Below the pieces are notes generated by a model, which made no database searches, was not told where the DNA came from, and was given only the letters and a program-made list of their open reading frames with translations. This document shows positions 28,095-40,964 of a DNA stretch of 64,000 nucleotides, piece by piece (the first letter of the stretch is position 1; each line of letters starts with the position of its first letter). A program made the translations under genes and the position numbers. Origin of the DNA: Enterobacteriaceae endosymbiont of Donacia fulgens (lineage in GTDB: Bacteria; Pseudomonadota; Gammaproteobacteria; Enterobacterales; Enterobacteriaceae); contig NZ_CP046182.1 of assembly GCF_012567545.1 (NCBI RefSeq), positions 287,580 through 351,579 on the forward strand. The letters are read 5' to 3'.

Positions 28095-29488
28095 TTAAAT
28101 TTTATAAAAAAAATTATTTTTTATATATTTTTTTATTTTATGAGCTATTATATTAATTTTATTTTTATTTTTTTCTTAAATTAAAATTCTAATTAAAGGT
28201 TAAGTACCTAATTTTCTTAAAAAAAAATTTTCATTTTTATTTAAATTATTTTTTAATTTTTTTAAAAAAACATTATTTTTTTTTTTTTAAAAAATTATTT
28301 TTTTTTAAAAGAAAATTAATAATTTTTTGAGTAAATAAATACATTTTATAATGTAAATTATACAAATTTTTATTTGTATTTATTATAATATTTATTATTT
28401 CTATACTCGCTAGAATTATATCTCCAGTTGTATTTTTATTTAATAAAATTATATATCCTGAAAATTCAGCACTAAACTTCCATTGTTGTTTTATTAATAT
28501 AGTATAAATAAATTTATCTCCAATATTAGTACATATAAATGAAATATCTATATTTTTTAATGATAGTTATAAACCTAAATTACTAATTTCAGTACCAACA
28601 ACAAATATCTTCTTTTAATAAATTTTTATTATCTTTTAAATAATATTTAACAATTATATAGATTAATTAATCACAATTTACTATATTTTCCTAAATAATC
28701 TAACATAATTAATTTATCACCATCACCGTCATAAGAAATTACTAAATCTAATTTATATTTGATAATTTTTTTTTTCAAAATTTTTAAATCAGTAGCACCA
28801 CATTTATCATTTATATTAATTACATTTGGATTAATTTCTAAAAATATAATTGAATTATTAAATTTTTTAAAAATTTTAGGAACTATATTAAAAATTGCTC
28901 TATTTACACAATTTATAATAATTTTTAATATATTTAAAGAATTTGGTAAATATTGTGTACAATATTTAATATATTTTTTTTCAGTTTTATAAAAAATATA
29001 AAAATTATTTTTTTTAGATATTAAAAATTGTGATATTGAAAAAATATTACTTATTTTATCTGCTATAATTTTTTCTATCTGATTGTTAATTTTAATACTA
29101 TTAATAAATATTTTAAAACCATTATAATAAAAAGGATTATGTGATAATGATATGATAATTCCTAAATGTATTTTAGATATTTTTATTAAATAAGCTAATA
29201 CAATAGTAGGTATTTTACCTAAAATAATTGGATTTAAACCAGAAATATTTAAACAACCTTGTGAGATATAATATTAGTTATCATATTTCTTGAAATTTTT
29301 ATATATTGAATAATAATATTATGATATTTCTTTTTTAAAAATATTTTTCCAATAACTATAACTAACTTAATAATAAAATTATAAGTTATTGGAAATTTAC
29401 TTAAAGTACCTCTAATTACATCTGTTCCAAAATATTTATGATATTTAATATTTATGATGTACTTTTTTCTTTTTTTATAAAAAATCAT
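28095..29488 (-). pseudogene. glmM: Phosphoglucosamine mutase, decayed
   Basis: The minus strand carries GlmM sequence in the right order but in several frames. It shows KYFGTDVIRGTLSKFPITYNF at the start (E. coli KYFGTDGIRG), then after a frameshift near 29255 ISGLNPIILGKIPT and the active-site region IISLSHNPFYYNGFK. Next come VISYDGDGDKLIM (metal site), a broken stretch near 28600-28690, GTEISNLGL followed by an in-frame TAA near 28566, and NTTGD. Near the C-terminus LRKLGT-stop-PLIRILI stands where the family has LRKSGTEPLIRVMV. At least four independent lesions make a functional product very unlikely. Position between ftsH and secG matches E. coli glmM; folP is gone. Ends are approximate. 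Confidence 0.9.
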
Positions 29489-29496
29489 AAAATTAT

Positions 29497-31344
29497 TTAT
29501 TTTTTTAAAATTTCTTCTTTTTTTTCATAATCAGGCGGTCTAACTTCTTTTCTAGCCATTAAATCATCAATTTGTATTGAACTAATTGTTTCATATTTAA
29601 TAAGTGTATTTTTCATTTCATGTAAAATATCAATATTATCTTTTAAAATTTTAAATGCTCTATTATAATTTTCTTCTATTAAATATTTTACTTCCTGATC
29701 AATAATTTTAGCTGTTTCATCAGACATATGTTTAGCTTTAGCAACTGATCTTCCTAGAAAAATTTCTCCTTCTTCTTCTGTATATAATAAAGGTCCTAAC
29801 TTTTTAGAAAAACCCCATTGTGTAACCATATTTCTTGCAATATTAGTAGCTACTTTAATATCATTAGATGATCCTGTTGATACATATTTTTCTCCATAAA
29901 TTATTTCCTCAGCAATTCTACCTCCATATAAAGTAGATATTTTACTTTCTAATTTTTGTCTACTCATACTAATAATATCAATTTCAGGTAAAAAAAATGT
30001 TACTCCTAATGCTCTTCCTCTTGGAATAATTGTTACTTTATGTACTGGATCATGATCTGGAACTAATCTACCTATAATAGCATGACCTGCTTCATGATAA
30101 GCTGTTGCTTCTTTTTGTTTTTCAGTCATTACTAAAGAACGTCTTTCTGCACCCATCATAATTTTATCTTTTGCTTTTTCTAATTCTAACATAGAAACAT
30201 AATTATAATTATGACGTGCTGCTAATAAAGCGGCTTCATTTATTAAGTTAGCTAAATCAGCTCCTGAAAAACCAGGAGTACCTCTAGCTAAAATTTTTAA
30301 ATCAACTTCTTTTGAAATAGGTACATTTTTTATATGTATTTTTAATACCTGTTCTCTACCTCTTATATCTGGTAACCCAACAATAACTTGTCGATCAAAA
30401 CGTCCAGGTCTTAAAAGAGCGGGATCTAATACATCAGGACGATTAGTTGCAGCAATTACAATAATACTTTCATTATTATTAAATCCATCCATTTCTACTA
30501 ACATTTGATTTAATGTTTGTTCTCTTTCATCATGCCCCCCACCTAATCCTGCTCCTCTTTGTCTTCCTACAGCATCTATTTCATCAATAAAAATAATACA
30601 TGGAGCTAATTTTTTAGCTTTATTAAACATATCTCTTACTCTTGAGGCACCTACACCTACAAACATTTCTACAAAATCAGAACCTGAAATAATAAAAAAT
30701 GGTACTTTAGCTTCTCCAGCAATAGCTTTTGCTAATAAAGTTTTTCCTGTTCCAGGAGGGCCTACCATTAAAATACCTTTAGGAATTTTTCCTCCTAATT
30801 TTTGAAACTTTTTAGGTTCTTTTAAATAATCTACTAATTCTCTAACTTCTTCTTTCGCTTCATCACATCCTGCAACATCATTAAATGTAATTTTTATTTG
30901 ATCTGCTGTAAGCATTTGTGCTTTACTTTTACCAAAAGATAAAGCTCCTTTACTACTATTTTGTAATTGACGAATAAAAAAAATCCATATTCCAATTAAT
31001 AAAAACATTGGAAACCATGAAATAAAAATAGATAATAATATGCTAGGTTTTTGTAGAGGTTCTCCTAAAATTTTAATTTTTTTTAAAAATAGTATTTTTA
31101 GTAAATTTGGATCATGCATTGGTAAATAAGTAATATAATTACTATTATTTTTTCTAAATACACGAATTCTTCTACCATTAATACTTGTTTTAACAATTTT
31201 ATTTTGATTAATTTCAGATAGAAAAGTTGAATATGAAATTTGTTTTTTTTTATTAAATTTATTTAGATTAAAACTCTGGAAAACAGATATTAATATGACT
31301 GTAATTGCTAACCAGAGAATTAGATTTTTTGCCATATCTTTCAA
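29497..31344 (-). CDS. ftsH: ATP-dependent zinc metalloprotease FtsH
   Basis: A membrane-anchored hexameric AAA+ protease that degrades damaged membrane proteins and regulators. The product is 615 aa (E. coli 644/647, with a shorter tail here). Two N-terminal membrane segments (about residues 8-24 and 103-123) are followed by Walker [14 protein letters not shown], Walker [12 protein letters not shown], the second region of homology and the zinc site HEAGH. I chose TTG at 31344 ([11 protein letters not shown]): AAGGGG lies seven bases upstream, and E. coli ftsH has been annotated from the same TTG three codons before MAKN. The ATG at 31335 is the alternative. Confidence 0.96.
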   Translation of the reverse strand: MKDMAKNLILWLAITVILISVFQSFNLNKFNKKKQISYSTFLSEINQNKIVKTSINGRRIRVFRKNNSNYITYLPMHDPNLLKILFLKKIKILGEPLQKPSILLSIFISWFPMFLLIGIWIFFIRQLQNSSKGALSFGKSKAQMLTADQIKITFNDVAGCDEAKEEVRELVDYLKEPKKFQKLGGKIPKGILMVGPPGTGKTLLAKAIAGEAKVPFFIISGSDFVEMFVGVGASRVRDMFNKAKKLAPCIIFIDEIDAVGRQRGAGLGGGHDEREQTLNQMLVEMDGFNNNESIIVIAATNRPDVLDPALLRPGRFDRQVIVGLPDIRGREQVLKIHIKNVPISKEVDLKILARGTPGFSGADLANLINEAALLAARHNYNYVSMLELEKAKDKIMMGAERRSLVMTEKQKEATAYHEAGHAIIGRLVPDHDPVHKVTIIPRGRALGVTFFLPEIDIISMSRQKLESKISTLYGGRIAEEIIYGEKYVSTGSSNDIKVATNIARNMVTQWGFSKKLGPLLYTEEEGEIFLGRSVAKAKHMSDETAKIIDQEVKYLIEENYNRAFKILKDNIDILHEMKNTLIKYETISSIQIDDLMARKEVRPPDYEKKEEILKK

Positions 31345-31380
31345 AAAGTAACCCCTTGTAACTTTATAGTATATTTTATA

Positions 31381-32012
31381 TTAATTTTTATATCTTTTTG
31401 CAACAATATAAATTTCATTTGATTGAGATCTTGAAGCATTAGGTTTTCTAATTTTAACTATTTCAAATATAGAACTAATTTTTTTATAAAATTGTGTTAA
31501 TCCTTTACCTTGAAAAGTTTTTACTAGAAAAATTCCATTGTGTCTTAATTTAGAATAGCATAATTTTAATGTTAATTCATTCAAATAAATAATCCGAGGT
31601 ATATCTATTTCTTTAATACCAGAAATATTTGGAGACATATCGGACATTATCATATGAACTTTTATTTTATTAAGTTTTTTTATAATTTTATTAAAAAATA
31701 TAGGATTACATATATTACCTTTGTAAAAATTAACGTTTTGAATATAATCCATTGGTAATATATCACATGCTATAATTCTTCCTTTATTACCAATTTTTAA
31801 TGATGCAAAACTAGACCATCCTCCAGGAGAGGATCCTAAATCAATTATTATCATATTTTTTTTAAAAATTTTATCTATTTTTTCTATTTCTGCTAATTTA
31901 AACCAAGATCTTGATCTATATCTATTAATATTTTTTTGAACTTTTTTTATATAAAAATCTTTAAAATTATTTTTTAACCATATTTTAGATTTTTTTTTTT
32001 TTTATAATTCAT
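31381..32012 (-). CDS. rlmE: 23S rRNA 2'-O-methyltransferase RlmE, frame broken by a 14-A run
   Basis: Methylates U2552 in the A loop of 23S rRNA, a late 50S assembly step. From 31854 a plain ATG frame gives only 157 aa, but family sequence continues upstream in the same frame: SKIWLKNNFKDFYIKK, then SRSWFKLAEIEKIDKIF, matching E. coli SRWLQEHFSDKYVQQ and SRAWFKLDEIQQSDKLF. Going further up, a run of 14 A (minus strand, 32003-31990) puts the natural start ATG AAT TAT (32012) out of frame by one. With 12 or 15 A the protein would be about 210 aa (E. coli 209). SAM motif DLGSSPGGW, catalytic-region SDMSPN and VKTFQGKG are intact. It precedes ftsH as in E. coli. Confidence 0.85.
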
Positions 32013-32160
32013 AAAATTATTTATTAAATAAATAACAATTTATTTTAATAGTAAAAATACTATGTTTAAATATATCAAAAAAAGATATTAAAAAAAAGTT
32101 TAATATATTTTATTTATATAAATAAATAAAAAATATAAAAATTTTTAAAATATATATTTT

Positions 32161-35100
32161 TTAATTAGCATTTAATAATTCAGTTAAATTAGCAGCAGCA
32201 GAATCTGCTGAAGAAATATTATTATTTTTTTTATCAATCTTTTTTTTATTAATACGATTTGTATGATAAGAATATCCAGTTCCTGCAGGGATTAATCTAC
32301 CTACAATTACATTTTCTTTTAATCCTTTTAATTCATCACTTTTCCCTGCAACAGAAGATTCTGTTAAAACTCTGGTTGTTTCTTGAAAAGAAGCCGCTGA
32401 AATAAAAGAAGAAGTTGCTAAAGATGCTTTAGTAATTCCTAATAGATCACGATTATATCGTGCAATATTTTTCCCCTGATCATTTAATTTTTTATTCTCT
32501 CTATCAATTATAGAAACTTCTAATTGCTCTCCCTCTAAAAAATTAGAATCTCCCATTTTAGTTATAGTAGCTTTACGTAACATTTGACGTATAATAACTT
32601 CTATATGTTTATCATTAATTTTTACTCCTTGTAATCGGTAAACATCTTGTACTTCATTAATTATATAATTAGTAACAGCATTTACCCCTCTTAATCTTAA
32701 GATATCATGTGGAGATTCCGGCCCATCTGAAATAATATCACCTTTATTAATTAGTTCTCCTTCAAAAATATTTAATTGTCTCCATTTTGGAATCATTTCT
32801 TCATATGGATCTATATCTAAATTAATAGGAGTAATGATTATTCTTCTTTTTCCTTTTGTTTCTTTTCCAAAAGAGATAATACCACTAATTTCTGCTAATA
32901 TAGCAGCATCTTTAGGCTTACGTGCTTCGAATAAATCTGCTACTCTTGGAAGTCCTCCAGTAATATCTTTAGTACCTCCTGATTCTTGTGGTACTTTTGC
33001 TAAAATATCTCCTATACTAATCATACTTTCATCTTTTAAATGAATAATAGATTTATTAGGTAGAAAATAATGTGCTGGCATATCTGTACCAGGTATAATT
33101 ATATCTTCATTATTTTCATTTAAAATTTTAATCATAGGTCTAAAATCTCGACCTATAGAAGGTCTTTCCGAGGTATCTAAGACAACAAAAGATACTAATC
33201 CTGTTAAATCATCTGTTTGTTTTATAACTGTTTGTCCTTCTAACATATCAACAAATTTTATTTTCCCACTAACTTCAGTAATAATTGGCATAGAATGAGG
33301 ATCCCAGTAAGACACTATTTCTCCAGCAATAATATTAGATCCATTTTTTTTTGTTATAATAGCTCCATATGGTATTTTATAACTTTCTATAATTTTATTT
33401 AAATTATCAACTACTTTTAATTCAGCATTTCTTGAAATAACTACTAATTTATTAGTATTATTTATAACTGATTTTGTATTTACTAATTTAATAATTCCAT
33501 TATCTTTTACTTGTATACTAGATTCTGCTGCAGATCTTGAAGCAGCTCCTCCAATATGAAAAGTTCTCATGGTTAATTGAGTACCAGGTTCCCCTATAGA
33601 TTGAGCTGCAATAACACCTATAGCTTCTCCTTTATTTATAATATGTCCTCTAGCTAAATCACGACCATAACAATATGCACAAACACCAAAAGAAGTTTCA
33701 CAACTAACAACAGACCTTACTTTAATATTATCAATGGCGTATTGTTCTAATATATTACAATATTTTTCATTTAATAAAGTATTTTTATAAATTAGAACTG
33801 TTTTCCCGTCTGTTTTTAAAACATCTTCAGCTGTAACTCTACCTAAAACTCTTTCTCGTAATGATTCTTTTATATCTCTTCCTGTTATAATTGAAGAAAT
33901 TCTTATTCCCCCTAAAGTAGAACAATCATCTTCAGTTATAACTAAATCTTGTGCTACATCTACTAATCTTCTAGTTAAATATCCAGAATTAGCTGTTTTT
34001 AGAGCAGTATCAGCTAATCCTTTTCTAGCACCATGAGTAGAAATAAAATATTGTAAAACATTTAAACCTTCTCTAAAATTAGCAATAATTGGAGTTTCAA
34101 TAATAGAACCATCTGGTTTCGCCATTAATCCTCTCATTCCAGCTAACTGTCTAATTTGTGCTGCAGAACCTCTAGCTCCAGAATCTGCCATCATAAAAAT
34201 ATTATTAAAAGAACTTTGTTTAACTATATATCCTTTTTGATTAGTTATATTATCAACTGATAAATTTTTCATCATAGCTTTAGCTACTTTTTCATTAGCA
34301 GAAGCCCAAATATCAATAACTTTATTATATCTTTCTCCTGCAGTAACAAGACCTGATTGAAATTGTTCTTGAATTTCATTAACTTCTAATTTTGCTTCAT
34401 TAATAATTTCAGTTTTATTTTTAGGTATAATAATATCATCTATACCAACAGATGTTCCTGATTTTGTTGCATAATGAAATCCAGTATACATAATTTGATC
34501 CGCAAAAATAACTGTAGATTTTAATCCTAAAATTCTATAACATATATTAAGAATATTAGAAATATCTTTTTTACCTAGAGTTTTGTTTATCAGATAATAT
34601 GGAATTCCCTTTGGGACTTGATTCCAAAAAATAGCTCTGCCAATTGTAGTATTAACAATAATAATATTTTTGATCCATTTATTTGTTAATAAATTTTTTG
34701 TATATTCTTTAATTCTAACTTTAACATGAGCATGTAAATCTACCTGTCCTACATTATAAGCACGTTCTGCTTCTTTAGGACCTGTTAATATCATTCCCGC
34801 TCCATAAGCATTAATTTTATCTTTAGTCATATAATATATACCTAAAACTACATCTTGTGATGGCACAATAATTGGTTCTCCATTTGCTGGAGATAAAATA
34901 TTATTAGTAGACATCATTAAAATTCTTGCTTCTAATTGAGCTTCCAATGTTAGAGGAATATGAACAGCCATTTGATCTCCATCAAAATCAGCATTATAAG
35001 CTGCACATACTAAAGGATGTAATTGTATTGCTTTTCCTTCAACTAAAATAGGTTCAAAAGCTTGTATACCTAATCTATGTAAAGTAGGTGCTCTATTTAA

Positions 35101-36366
35101 TAATATAGGATGTTCTTTAATTACCTCATCAAGTATATCCCATACTATTGATTCTTCTTTTTCCACCATTTTTTTTGCAGCTTTAATAGTTGTTGCAAAT
35201 CCCTTAATTTCTAGTTTACCATATATAAATGGTTTAAATAGTTCTAATGCCATTTTCTTAGGTAAACCACATTGGTGTAACCGTAAATAAGGTCCTACCG
35301 TAATAACAGATCTTCCTGAATAATCAACCCTTTTTCCTAATAAATTTTGTCGAAATCTTCCTTGTTTACCTTTAATCATATCAGCTAGTGATTTTAAAGG
35401 TCGTTTATTAGAACCAGTAATAGCTTTTCCTCTTCTTCCATTATCTAATAACGCATCAACAGCTTCTTGTAACATTCTTTTTTCATTTTTTACTATAATA
35501 TCAGGTGCAGATAATTCTAATAAACGTTTTAATCTATTATTACGATTAATAACTCTACGATATAAATCATTTAAATCTGATGTTGCAAATCTACCCCCAT
35601 CTAAAGGTACTAAAGGTCTTAAATCAGGTGGTAAAACAGGTAATATATTCATTATCATCCATTCTGGTTTATTACCAGAATATATAAAAGATTCTAATAA
35701 TTTTATTCTTTTAGCTATTTTTTTTCTTTTAGTTTCTGAATTTGTATTATTTAATTCATTACGTAATATTTTACATTCTTGTTTTAAATTAATATTTTTT
35801 AATAAATATTGTATAGCTTCAGCACCTATTTTAGCTTCAAATTCATCTCCAAATTCTTCTAATAAATCCATATATTGTTCTTCAGATAAAATTTGTTTTT
35901 TTTCTAATCTAGAAATACCTTCTTTTACAACTACATATGATTCAAAATATAAAATTTTCTCTATATCTCTTAAAGGCATATTTAATAATAAGCCTATTCT
36001 AGAAGGTAAAGATTTTAAAAACCATATATGAGCTATTGGTGAAGCAAGTTCAATATGTCCCATCCTATCTCTTCTAACTTTAGTTTGTGTAACTTCAACA
36101 CCGCATTTTTCACAAATAACACCTCGATGTTTTAAACGTTTATATTTGCCACATAAACATTCATAATCTTTAATAGGACCAAAAATACGAGCACAAAATA
36201 AACCATCTCTTTCTGGTTTAAAAGTACGATAATTAATTGTTTCAGGTTTTTTTACTTCTCCAAAAGACCAGGATTTTATCATATCAGAAGAAGCTAGAGA
36301 AAGTTTTATTGTATCAAATTCTTCTATTTTTTTTTGTGATTTTAAAAAATTAAATAAATCTTTCAC
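32161..36366 (-). CDS. rpoC: RNA polymerase subunit beta'
   Basis: The largest RNA polymerase subunit. The product is 1401 aa (E. coli 1407) and starts at GTG, as E. coli rpoC does ([17 protein letters not shown]). The zinc ribbon [20 protein letters not shown] near residue 70, the Mg-binding [12 protein letters not shown], the bridge-helix region and the second zinc site ([13 protein letters not shown]) are complete. It lies 53 bases after rpoB. Confidence 0.99.
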   Translation of the reverse strand: MKDLFNFLKSQKKIEEFDTIKLSLASSDMIKSWSFGEVKKPETINYRTFKPERDGLFCARIFGPIKDYECLCGKYKRLKHRGVICEKCGVEVTQTKVRRDRMGHIELASPIAHIWFLKSLPSRIGLLLNMPLRDIEKILYFESYVVVKEGISRLEKKQILSEEQYMDLLEEFGDEFEAKIGAEAIQYLLKNINLKQECKILRNELNNTNSETKRKKIAKRIKLLESFIYSGNKPEWMIMNILPVLPPDLRPLVPLDGGRFATSDLNDLYRRVINRNNRLKRLLELSAPDIIVKNEKRMLQEAVDALLDNGRRGKAITGSNKRPLKSLADMIKGKQGRFRQNLLGKRVDYSGRSVITVGPYLRLHQCGLPKKMALELFKPFIYGKLEIKGFATTIKAAKKMVEKEESIVWDILDEVIKEHPILLNRAPTLHRLGIQAFEPILVEGKAIQLHPLVCAAYNADFDGDQMAVHIPLTLEAQLEARILMMSTNNILSPANGEPIIVPSQDVVLGIYYMTKDKINAYGAGMILTGPKEAERAYNVGQVDLHAHVKVRIKEYTKNLLTNKWIKNIIIVNTTIGRAIFWNQVPKGIPYYLINKTLGKKDISNILNICYRILGLKSTVIFADQIMYTGFHYATKSGTSVGIDDIIIPKNKTEIINEAKLEVNEIQEQFQSGLVTAGERYNKVIDIWASANEKVAKAMMKNLSVDNITNQKGYIVKQSSFNNIFMMADSGARGSAAQIRQLAGMRGLMAKPDGSIIETPIIANFREGLNVLQYFISTHGARKGLADTALKTANSGYLTRRLVDVAQDLVITEDDCSTLGGIRISSIITGRDIKESLRERVLGRVTAEDVLKTDGKTVLIYKNTLLNEKYCNILEQYAIDNIKVRSVVSCETSFGVCAYCYGRDLARGHIINKGEAIGVIAAQSIGEPGTQLTMRTFHIGGAASRSAAESSIQVKDNGIIKLVNTKSVINNTNKLVVISRNAELKVVDNLNKIIESYKIPYGAIITKKNGSNIIAGEIVSYWDPHSMPIITEVSGKIKFVDMLEGQTVIKQTDDLTGLVSFVVLDTSERPSIGRDFRPMIKILNENNEDIIIPGTDMPAHYFLPNKSIIHLKDESMISIGDILAKVPQESGGTKDITGGLPRVADLFEARKPKDAAILAEISGIISFGKETKGKRRIIITPINLDIDPYEEMIPKWRQLNIFEGELINKGDIISDGPESPHDILRLRGVNAVTNYIINEVQDVYRLQGVKINDKHIEVIIRQMLRKATITKMGDSNFLEGEQLEVSIIDRENKKLNDQGKNIARYNRDLLGITKASLATSSFISAASFQETTRVLTESSVAGKSDELKGLKENVIVGRLIPAGTGYSYHTNRINKKKIDKKNNNISSADSAAANLTELLNAN

Positions 36367-36419
36367 AAATTTATTACCTCAATTATATTATAAACCAGTA
36401 AAATTTTAATATAAAATTA

Positions 36420-39400
36420 TTATTTATTTTCTAAATTTATATTTATACCTAATGAACGTATTTCTTTAAGTAAAACATTAAAGGATTCTGGAATATTAGC
36501 ATCCATCTGATGATTGCCATCAACAATGTTTTTATACATTTTTGTTCTACCATTAACATCGTCAGATTTAATTGTTAACATTTCCTGTAAAGTATATGCA
36601 GCTCCATATGCTTCTAAAGCCCAAACCTCCATTTCTCCAAATCTTTGTCCTCCAAATTGAGCTTTTCCACCTAATGGTTGTTGTGTTACAAGACTATATG
36701 ATCCTGTTGATCTAGCATGCATTTTGTCATCTACTAAATGGTTTAATTTTAACATATACATATATCCTACAGTAACTGGTTTTTCAAAAGCTTCTCCTGT
36801 ACGTCCATCATATAGTTTTATTTGACCAGAAACTGGTAAATTAGATAATGTTAATAAATCTTTAATTTCTTTTTCTTGTGCACCATCAAAAACTGGAGTA
36901 GCAATAGGCATTCCTTTTTTTAAATTATTTGCTAATAAAAATATTTCGTTATCAGTAAATTTATTTAAATTTATATTTTGACGTGTATTATTTCCAATAT
37001 TATATACTTTATGCAAAAAATTACGTATTTTTTCTATATTTTTTTGTTTTTTCAATAAAATATTAATTTTATTACCAATACCTTTTGCAGCTAATCCTAA
37101 ATGTGTTTCTAATATTTGTCCTATATTCATTCTAGATGGAACTCCTAAAGGATTTAAAATAATATCAACAGGTGTACCATTTTCATCATAAGGCATATCT
37201 TCTATAGGACAAATTTTAGAAATTACTCCTTTATTTCCATGTCTTCCTGCCATTTTATCACCTGATTGTACTTGTCTTTTTACAGCTAAATTTACTTTAA
37301 TAATTTTTAAAATACCAGGTGCTAAATCATTTCCTTGTGTAATTTTCATTTTTTGTAGTTTTATTTTTTTTTGAAAAATATTTTTTATTTCTCTATATTC
37401 TTTAATAAAATTATCTAGTTGTTTCTGTTTTGATTTTTCTTGTAAAGATAAAGAAATAACGAAATTTATATCAAAATTTTTTATATTTTCTTCTTTTAAA
37501 AAATTATTTTTTAATAAAAATTTTTGTATATTAAATAATATATTTTGTTCAAAAATTTTTTGTTCAACAAATAAATCTTCTTTAATTTGTTGTAACTGCA
37601 TTTCTTCAATTTCTATAGTTCTTTTATCTTTTTTTACACCTTCTCTTGTAAAAATTTGTACATCAATAATAGTTCCATATACTCCATTTGGAACACGTAA
37701 AGAAGTATCTTTTACATCAGATGCTTTTTCACCAAAAATAGCACGTAATAATTTTTCTTCTGGTGATAATTGTGTTTCTCCTTTAGGAGTTACTTTACCT
37801 ACAAGAATATCTCCATTTTTTACTTCAGCTCCTATATATACAATTCCACATTCATCTAATTTAGATAAAGAAGATTCACTTACATTTGGTATATCAGATG
37901 TAATCTCTTCTGGACCTAATTTAGTATCACGTGAAATACAAGATAATTCTTGTATATGTATAGTAGTAAATTTATCTTCTTGAACTACTTTTTCAGATAA
38001 TAAAATAGAATCTTCAAAATTATAACCATTCCATGGCATAAAAGCTACTCTCATATTTTGTCCTAATGCTAACTCTCCTAAATCTGTTGCAGGCCCATCT
38101 GCTAATACATCTCCTTTATGAATTAATTCACCTAAATTTACACATGGAATTTGATTAATACATGTATTTTGATTAGATCTTATATATTTTTCTAGATGAT
38201 ATATATCAATATTATCTTGATTATTAAAAATACTATTTTCTCTTTTAATAATAATACGTGAAGCATCTACATAATGTACAATCCCAGAATTTTTAGCAAT
38301 AATAGTAACACCTGAATCTATTGCAACAATTCTTTCCATCCCAGTTCCTACTAAAGGTTTTTCTGTTTTTAATGTAGGTACAGCTTGTCTCTGCATATTT
38401 GCACCCATTAAAGCACGATTAGCATCATCATGTTCTAAAAATGGTATTAAAGAAGCTCCGATAGAAACAATCTGTTGTGTAGAAACATCCATATATTGGA
38501 CTTGTTCTTTTTGAAATAAACTTGATTCATTTTTATAACGACATATAATAAATTGATCTTTAATATATTTATTTTCATTAATATTAGTATTAGCTTGAGC
38601 AATAATAAAATTACTTTCTTCTATTGAAGATAAATAATGAATCTTATCAGTAATAAATCCATTTTTTACCAAAATATATGGAGATTCTAAAAATCCATAT
38701 TGATTTGTTCTTGCATATACTGATAATGAATTTATTAAACCTATATTAGGTCCTTCCGGGGTTTCAATTGGACATATTCGTCCATAATGTGTCGGATGAA
38801 CATCTCTAACTTCAAACCCAGCTCTTTCTCTCGTTAACCCACCTGGACCTAAAGCAGATATACGACGTTTATGTGTAATTTCTGATAATGGATTATTTTG
38901 ATCCATAAATTGTGATAATTGACTAGAACAAAAAAATTCTTTTAAAGCTGCAGAAATAGGTTTAGCATTTATCATATCTTGAGGCATTAAATTTTCTATA
39001 TCTCCTAAAGATAATCTTTCTTTTACAGCTCTTTCTACACGAATTAAACCTATACGAAATTGATTTTCAGCCATTTCTCCAATAGAACGAATTCTTCTAT
39101 TTCCTAAATGATCAATATCATCAATATTACCATGACCATTACGGATATTAATTAATTTTTTGATAACATCAATAATATCTTTTTTACTTAAAATACTAGC
39201 TCCAAAAATAGATTCACGAGATAATGAAAGATTAAATTTCATTCTACCTACAGGAGATAAATCATAACGATCTTCTACAAAAAATAATTTTTTAAATAAT
39301 ATTTCTGCAGCTTCTTTTGTAGGAGGTTCTCCTGGTCTCATCATTCTATAAATTTCTACTAAAGCATCTAAACGATTATTTGTATTATCTAATTTTAATG

Positions 39401-40445
39401 TTTCTGAAATATAATTACCATGATCTAAATCATTAGTAAAAATAGTTTCAATTATATGATTATTTTTAAAAATTCTATTAATAATATCTATTGATAAAGG
39501 AGAATTGGCAGAAATAATTATCTCTCCTGTTATTTTATCAATATAATCTTTTATAACTCTTTTACCAATCATATACTCTATAGGAATATTTATAGATCTA
39601 ACATTATCTTTTTTTAATTTATTAATATGACGTATAGTAACTCTTTTTCCTTTTTCTATATAAATAATATCATTTTTTTTAATATTAAAAGATGCTGTTT
39701 CTCCTCTTAATCTATCTGGTATTAATACCATTTTTATTTTATTATTTTTTATCTTATAAATATTTTTTTCAAAAAAAATATCTAATATTTCTTCTATATC
39801 ATAATCTAAAGCACGTAAGATAACTGTAACCGGTAATTTTCTTCTTCTATCTATACGTACAAAAATATTATCTTTAGGATCAAATTCAAAATCTAACCAA
39901 GATCCTCTATAAGGAATAATACGAGCATTATATAATATTTTCCCTGATGAATGTGTTTTACCTTTATCACTATCAAAAAAAACACCTGGACTTCTATGTA
40001 ATTGTGAAACAACAACACGTTCAATACCATTAACTATAAAAGTACCATTTTTTGTCATTAATGGTATTTCTCCCATGTATACTTCTTGTTCTCTTATATT
40101 TTTAATTGATAATTCAGGTTTTTCTTTATCATAAACAATTAATCTTAATATTACTTTTATAGGAGCAGAATAAGTCATTCCTCTTGTATGACATTCTTTT
40201 ACATTAAAAAGTGATTTTCCTAAATGATAATTTATATATTCTAATTTAGCATGACCACTATAACTAGATATAGGGAAAATACTTTTAAATGCAGCTTCTA
40301 AACCATATTCCCCTTTAAGATCTCTTTTTATAAATTTTTTAAATGAATCAATCTGAATAGATAGTAAATATGGAATATTTAAAACTTGAGGTCTTTTTCC
40401 AAAATCTTTGCGAATACGTTTTTTTTCAGTTTGAGAATAAACCAT
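36420..40445 (-). CDS. rpoB: RNA polymerase subunit beta
   Basis: The catalytic beta subunit, 1341 aa (E. coli 1342). The start is preceded by GAGGAACC, the same leader as in E. coli. The rifampicin pocket [22 protein letters not shown] is wild type in form. The C-terminal clamp region [23 protein letters not shown] is intact. It lies in the rplJ-rplL-rpoB-rpoC cluster, with 105 bases between rplL and rpoB. Confidence 0.99.
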   Translation of the reverse strand: MVYSQTEKKRIRKDFGKRPQVLNIPYLLSIQIDSFKKFIKRDLKGEYGLEAAFKSIFPISSYSGHAKLEYINYHLGKSLFNVKECHTRGMTYSAPIKVILRLIVYDKEKPELSIKNIREQEVYMGEIPLMTKNGTFIVNGIERVVVSQLHRSPGVFFDSDKGKTHSSGKILYNARIIPYRGSWLDFEFDPKDNIFVRIDRRRKLPVTVILRALDYDIEEILDIFFEKNIYKIKNNKIKMVLIPDRLRGETASFNIKKNDIIYIEKGKRVTIRHINKLKKDNVRSINIPIEYMIGKRVIKDYIDKITGEIIISANSPLSIDIINRIFKNNHIIETIFTNDLDHGNYISETLKLDNTNNRLDALVEIYRMMRPGEPPTKEAAEILFKKLFFVEDRYDLSPVGRMKFNLSLSRESIFGASILSKKDIIDVIKKLINIRNGHGNIDDIDHLGNRRIRSIGEMAENQFRIGLIRVERAVKERLSLGDIENLMPQDMINAKPISAALKEFFCSSQLSQFMDQNNPLSEITHKRRISALGPGGLTRERAGFEVRDVHPTHYGRICPIETPEGPNIGLINSLSVYARTNQYGFLESPYILVKNGFITDKIHYLSSIEESNFIIAQANTNINENKYIKDQFIICRYKNESSLFQKEQVQYMDVSTQQIVSIGASLIPFLEHDDANRALMGANMQRQAVPTLKTEKPLVGTGMERIVAIDSGVTIIAKNSGIVHYVDASRIIIKRENSIFNNQDNIDIYHLEKYIRSNQNTCINQIPCVNLGELIHKGDVLADGPATDLGELALGQNMRVAFMPWNGYNFEDSILLSEKVVQEDKFTTIHIQELSCISRDTKLGPEEITSDIPNVSESSLSKLDECGIVYIGAEVKNGDILVGKVTPKGETQLSPEEKLLRAIFGEKASDVKDTSLRVPNGVYGTIIDVQIFTREGVKKDKRTIEIEEMQLQQIKEDLFVEQKIFEQNILFNIQKFLLKNNFLKEENIKNFDINFVISLSLQEKSKQKQLDNFIKEYREIKNIFQKKIKLQKMKITQGNDLAPGILKIIKVNLAVKRQVQSGDKMAGRHGNKGVISKICPIEDMPYDENGTPVDIILNPLGVPSRMNIGQILETHLGLAAKGIGNKINILLKKQKNIEKIRNFLHKVYNIGNNTRQNINLNKFTDNEIFLLANNLKKGMPIATPVFDGAQEKEIKDLLTLSNLPVSGQIKLYDGRTGEAFEKPVTVGYMYMLKLNHLVDDKMHARSTGSYSLVTQQPLGGKAQFGGQRFGEMEVWALEAYGAAYTLQEMLTIKSDDVNGRTKMYKNIVDGNHQMDANIPESFNVLLKEIRSLGININLENK

Positions 40446-40550
40446 ATGGTTCCTCAGTTATCTGACAAATTAAACAATTTAATTAAATTAATATTTATTT
40501 TCATAAATAATATTTATATAAATAAATTCTTTATTAAAATTTTTATAAAA

Positions 40551-40919
40551 TTATTTAATTTCTATTTCTGCTCCAGAATTTTTTAACTTAGCTTCTAAAT
40601 CTAATGCTTCTTCTTTATTAATAGATTCTTTTAATATTACAGGAGCTGATTCCACTAAATCTTTAGCTTCTTTTAATCCTAAATTCATTATACTTCTTAC
40701 GGTTTTTATAACAGAAATTTTATTTTTTCCTATATTTTTTAAATATATATTAAATTCTGTTTTTTCTTCTTTTTCTTTTTTCTTTTTATTATCAATCTTT
40801 TCATTTGTTTTAATACTAGAAACACCAAATTTTTTTTCTATAGACTTTATTAATTCCATTATATCCATAATAGACATAGATTCTATAGCTTTTATAATTT
40901 GTTCTTTAGTTATTGACAT
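40551..40919 (-). CDS. rplL: 50S ribosomal protein L7/L12
   Basis: The stalk protein that recruits translational GTPases. The product is 122 aa (E. coli 121). The N-terminal dimerisation domain ([19 protein letters not shown]) and the C-terminal factor-binding domain ([18 protein letters not shown]) are well conserved. The hinge between them (about residues 35-52), Ala/Val-rich in E. coli, is replaced by a highly charged Lys/Glu stretch ([15 protein letters not shown]). Confidence 0.97.
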   Translation of the reverse strand: MSITKEQIIKAIESMSIMDIMELIKSIEKKFGVSSIKTNEKIDNKKKKEKEEKTEFNIYLKNIGKNKISVIKTVRSIMNLGLKEAKDLVESAPVILKESINKEEALDLEAKLKNSGAEIEIK

Positions 40920-40964
40920 AATACTCTTTCCTAAAATAATAATATTTATTTAAATAAATTAAAT

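Noticed and set aside
28759-28992. Plus-strand 77-aa open frame
   Set aside because: It is antisense to the decayed glmM and has no protein features of its own beyond hydrophobic AT-rich codons.
29249-29488. A separate 79-aa hypothetical protein upstream of secG
   Set aside because: It is the N-terminal piece of glmM (KYFGTD, IRG) cut by a frameshift, not an independent gene.
31381-31854. rlmE as a 157-aa protein starting at ATG 31854
   Set aside because: This start would remove about 47 residues that match the family in the same frame upstream, including the rRNA-binding N-terminus; the longer gene with a broken A-run explains the sequence better.
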